Origin: an uncultured Anaeromyxobacter sp.
GTDB taxonomy: Bacteria; Myxococcota; Myxococcia; Myxococcales; Anaeromyxobacteraceae
Assembly: GCA_903855945.1 (NCBI GenBank)
Contig: CAIOAK010000099.1
Coordinates: forward strand, 1-57,397
Direction of reading: 5' to 3'
DNA: 57,397 nucleotides
Shown here: positions 56,210-57,397 of the stretch, piece after piece
How the letters are laid out: each line of letters starts with the position of its first letter
Position numbering within the stretch: position 1 is the first letter of the stretch
Made by a program: the position numbers and the translations under genes
The notes under the pieces: model-generated
Seen by the model: the letters and a program-made list of their open reading frames with translations, nothing else
Database searches by the model: none
What the model was told of the DNA's origin: nothing

Positions 56210-57397
56210 GGAATCACCACGGGGCCGCTGGGCGGGCTGGTGCGCCCTGCCGGGTCGGTGATCATGGCCCGGAACCGGGTCCCGCTCGCCGGAGCGGCGC
56301 CGAGATCGAAGCGGAAGCGGCCGGTCCGGTCCGGCTGCCGCCCGCCCGCGCTGGCCGAGGCGTCGGCGGAAAGGGTGCGGAGGAGGGACGGTGGCTCGCC
56401 GGGCAGCTCCCGGTAGAGATCGATGCCGTAGCTGCCCATGCTTCCCCCGACCAGCGGGGCGGGATGCACGAAGCTCACCTCGGTCACCCCGTTCCACTCG
56501 CCATCCTCGGGAGCCACGGGGGCGGCGGTCGGCACGATGGCGGCCGTGACGGGCGCACTCGGCGCGGACCATTCCCCGGAGACGCCGCTGCCCACCTCGG
56601 GCGCCCCGCGAACCTCGACGGCCCAGCTGTAGGCCGTCCACGGACGGAGCGGATCGGGATCCCTGAGCTGGCTCCCGCCGAGATCGCGGAAGGAGGTCAC
56701 CTCCTGCATGGCCTCCGGGCCCGCCCCGGCGGAAAGCGGAGGAACGGGCCTCACGTGGACGACGGGCATTCGCTCGACGACGCGGCTCTCGACGGAGGAT
56801 CGGCGCAGGCGGTACTCGCTCGCCGTGACCTGGCCGCGCGGGACCCGGATGTGGATCGCGGCTTGCGGCACGCCGCCCTCGAAGATCGGCTTCACGGAGA
56901 GGAGAGGGGTGGCGGGCGAGCCGCTGTTGGGGATGCCGTACGGAACCATGGAGCTCTCGTCGAAGGGCCCCTCGACGTCGGCGGCGCTGACCGGTACCAC
57001 CCGGAAGAAGACGAGGACGCGAAGGCTGCCCGAGACCCGGTGTTCCAGCGAGGTCCCTGCGAGGGAATCGGGCCCCACCGCCTCGAATCTCGTCTTGTCG
57101 AACCGGTCCTTGTTGGCGACGAAGATGGCCGCGCGGGCGGCGGCGTCGGGAGCGGCTACGATGGCGGCTCGAATGGCGAGTGTCGAAGCCCCGGCGCGCT
57201 CCAGCGCGGTCGTGAGGGTGGTCTCGTCGCTGTAGTAGATCCGGGAAAGGACCTGGCCCGGCGACTGGGTCCACCGGAGCTGGATGCGCGACTTGCCCGT
57301 GACGTCGGGTCGGGATCCGTAGGCGAGCACCTCCGGAAGGACGACGGGCGCAGGCGGTCGTGGATCGCGGATGTTGCGCCCCACCACCGGAGAGGGA
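56206..57397 (-). CDS. Protein with fibronectin III-like modules (5' end outside window)
   Basis: The frame is open to the end of the window, so the start is not visible; a GTG at 57387 is the first internal start candidate. The visible part of about 397 residues is Pro/Val/Ser/Gly-rich with FN3-like traits, such as YSWAVEVRGAPEVGSG, RFRAMITDPAGRTSPPSGPV and SRIQLRWTQSPGQVLSRIYY. No signal peptide can be judged. It is translationally coupled to the PLD-like protein gene. Confidence 0.65.
   Translation of the reverse strand, partial: PSPVVGRNIRDPRPPAPVVLPEVLAYGSRPDVTGKSRIQLRWTQSPGQVLSRIYYSDETTLTTALERAGASTLAIRAAIVAAPDAAARAAIFVANKDRFDKTRFEAVGPDSLAGTSLEHRVSGSLRVLVFFRVVPVSAADVEGPFDESSMVPYGIPNSGSPATPLLSVKPIFEGGVPQAAIHIRVPRGQVTASEYRLRRSSVESRVVERMPVVHVRPVPPLSAGAGPEAMQEVTSFRDLGGSQLRDPDPLRPWTAYSWAVEVRGAPEVGSGVSGEWSAPSAPVTAAIVPTAAPVAPEDGEWNGVTEVSFVHPAPLVGGSMGSYGIDLYRELPGEPPSLLRTLSADASASAGGRQPDRTGRFRFDLGAAPASGTRFRAMITDPAGRTSPPSGPVVIP

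Overview
This window looks like chromosomal DNA of a high-GC Myxococcota bacterium, probably close to Anaeromyxobacter. The base composition is strongly G+C rich with GC-ending codons. The first protein ends in a MYXO-CTERM-type sorting tail (GC motif, hydrophobic segment, RRR). There are many lipoproteins and periplasmic proteins, and one candidate GG-N10-GC (sigma-54 type) promoter. I see no rRNA, tRNA, CRISPR array or insertion sequence. Genes are densely packed, with many ATGA, GTGA and TTGA stop/start overlaps that mark operons.

Layout. 1-6.4 kb: the end of a repetitive Ig-like surface protein, then oleate hydratase, an exported choloylglycine-hydrolase-type Ntn hydrolase, an ionotropic-glutamate-receptor-like channel and RmuC. 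6.5-12.2 kb: an outer-membrane barrel, a DUF815 ATPase, a periplasmic beta carbonic anhydrase, a two-TM channel-like protein, an ABC-2 exporter pair, a membrane protein and a glutathione transferase. 12.2-16.6 kb (minus): desaturase operon, cold-shock protein, thiamine-diphosphate 2-oxoacid decarboxylase. 16.7-24.0 kb: HAD phosphatase lipoprotein, a second glutamate-receptor-like channel in an operon with a Gdx/SugE exporter, pirin, adenine deaminase, small membrane protein, secreted protein of unknown function. 24.0-35.0 kb (plus): a probable envelope operon of an AsmA/YdbH-like bridge protein, a DUF1318 (YdbL-like) lipoprotein, a TolB-propeller/TPR protein, a VIT/DUF2135 protein and MsrA. 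35.0-40.0 kb (minus): methyltransferase, TesB thioesterase, DUF2147 and a CheB-CheR-PAS fusion. 40.2-45.5 kb: phosphofructokinase with the PPi-type residues, rhomboid protease, a phospholipase-B-like lipoprotein interrupted by a frameshift, and a cupin/propeller fusion.

The last 12 kb (45.5-57.4) differ in character. A four-gene operon encodes a gluzincin-like protease, a metallo-beta-lactamase-fold hydrolase, a patatin-like lipase and an astacin/matrixin-type protease, and none has a recognisable signal peptide. Divergent from it is a LysM + M15 peptidase gene, also without a signal peptide. It is followed by an HU-like protein that lacks its beta-arm region and by a short relic of a contractile-tail sheath N-terminus. 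Next come a lipoprotein/membrane pair and two large non-secreted proteins, one with a phospholipase-D-like C-terminus that has lost the HKD His and Lys. Four gene starts here share an unusual G6-G9 tract ending exactly 5 nt before the ATG. I read this as the flank or cargo module of a contractile-injection-type locus. That is inference, because no intact sheath, tube, baseplate or ATPase gene is in the window.
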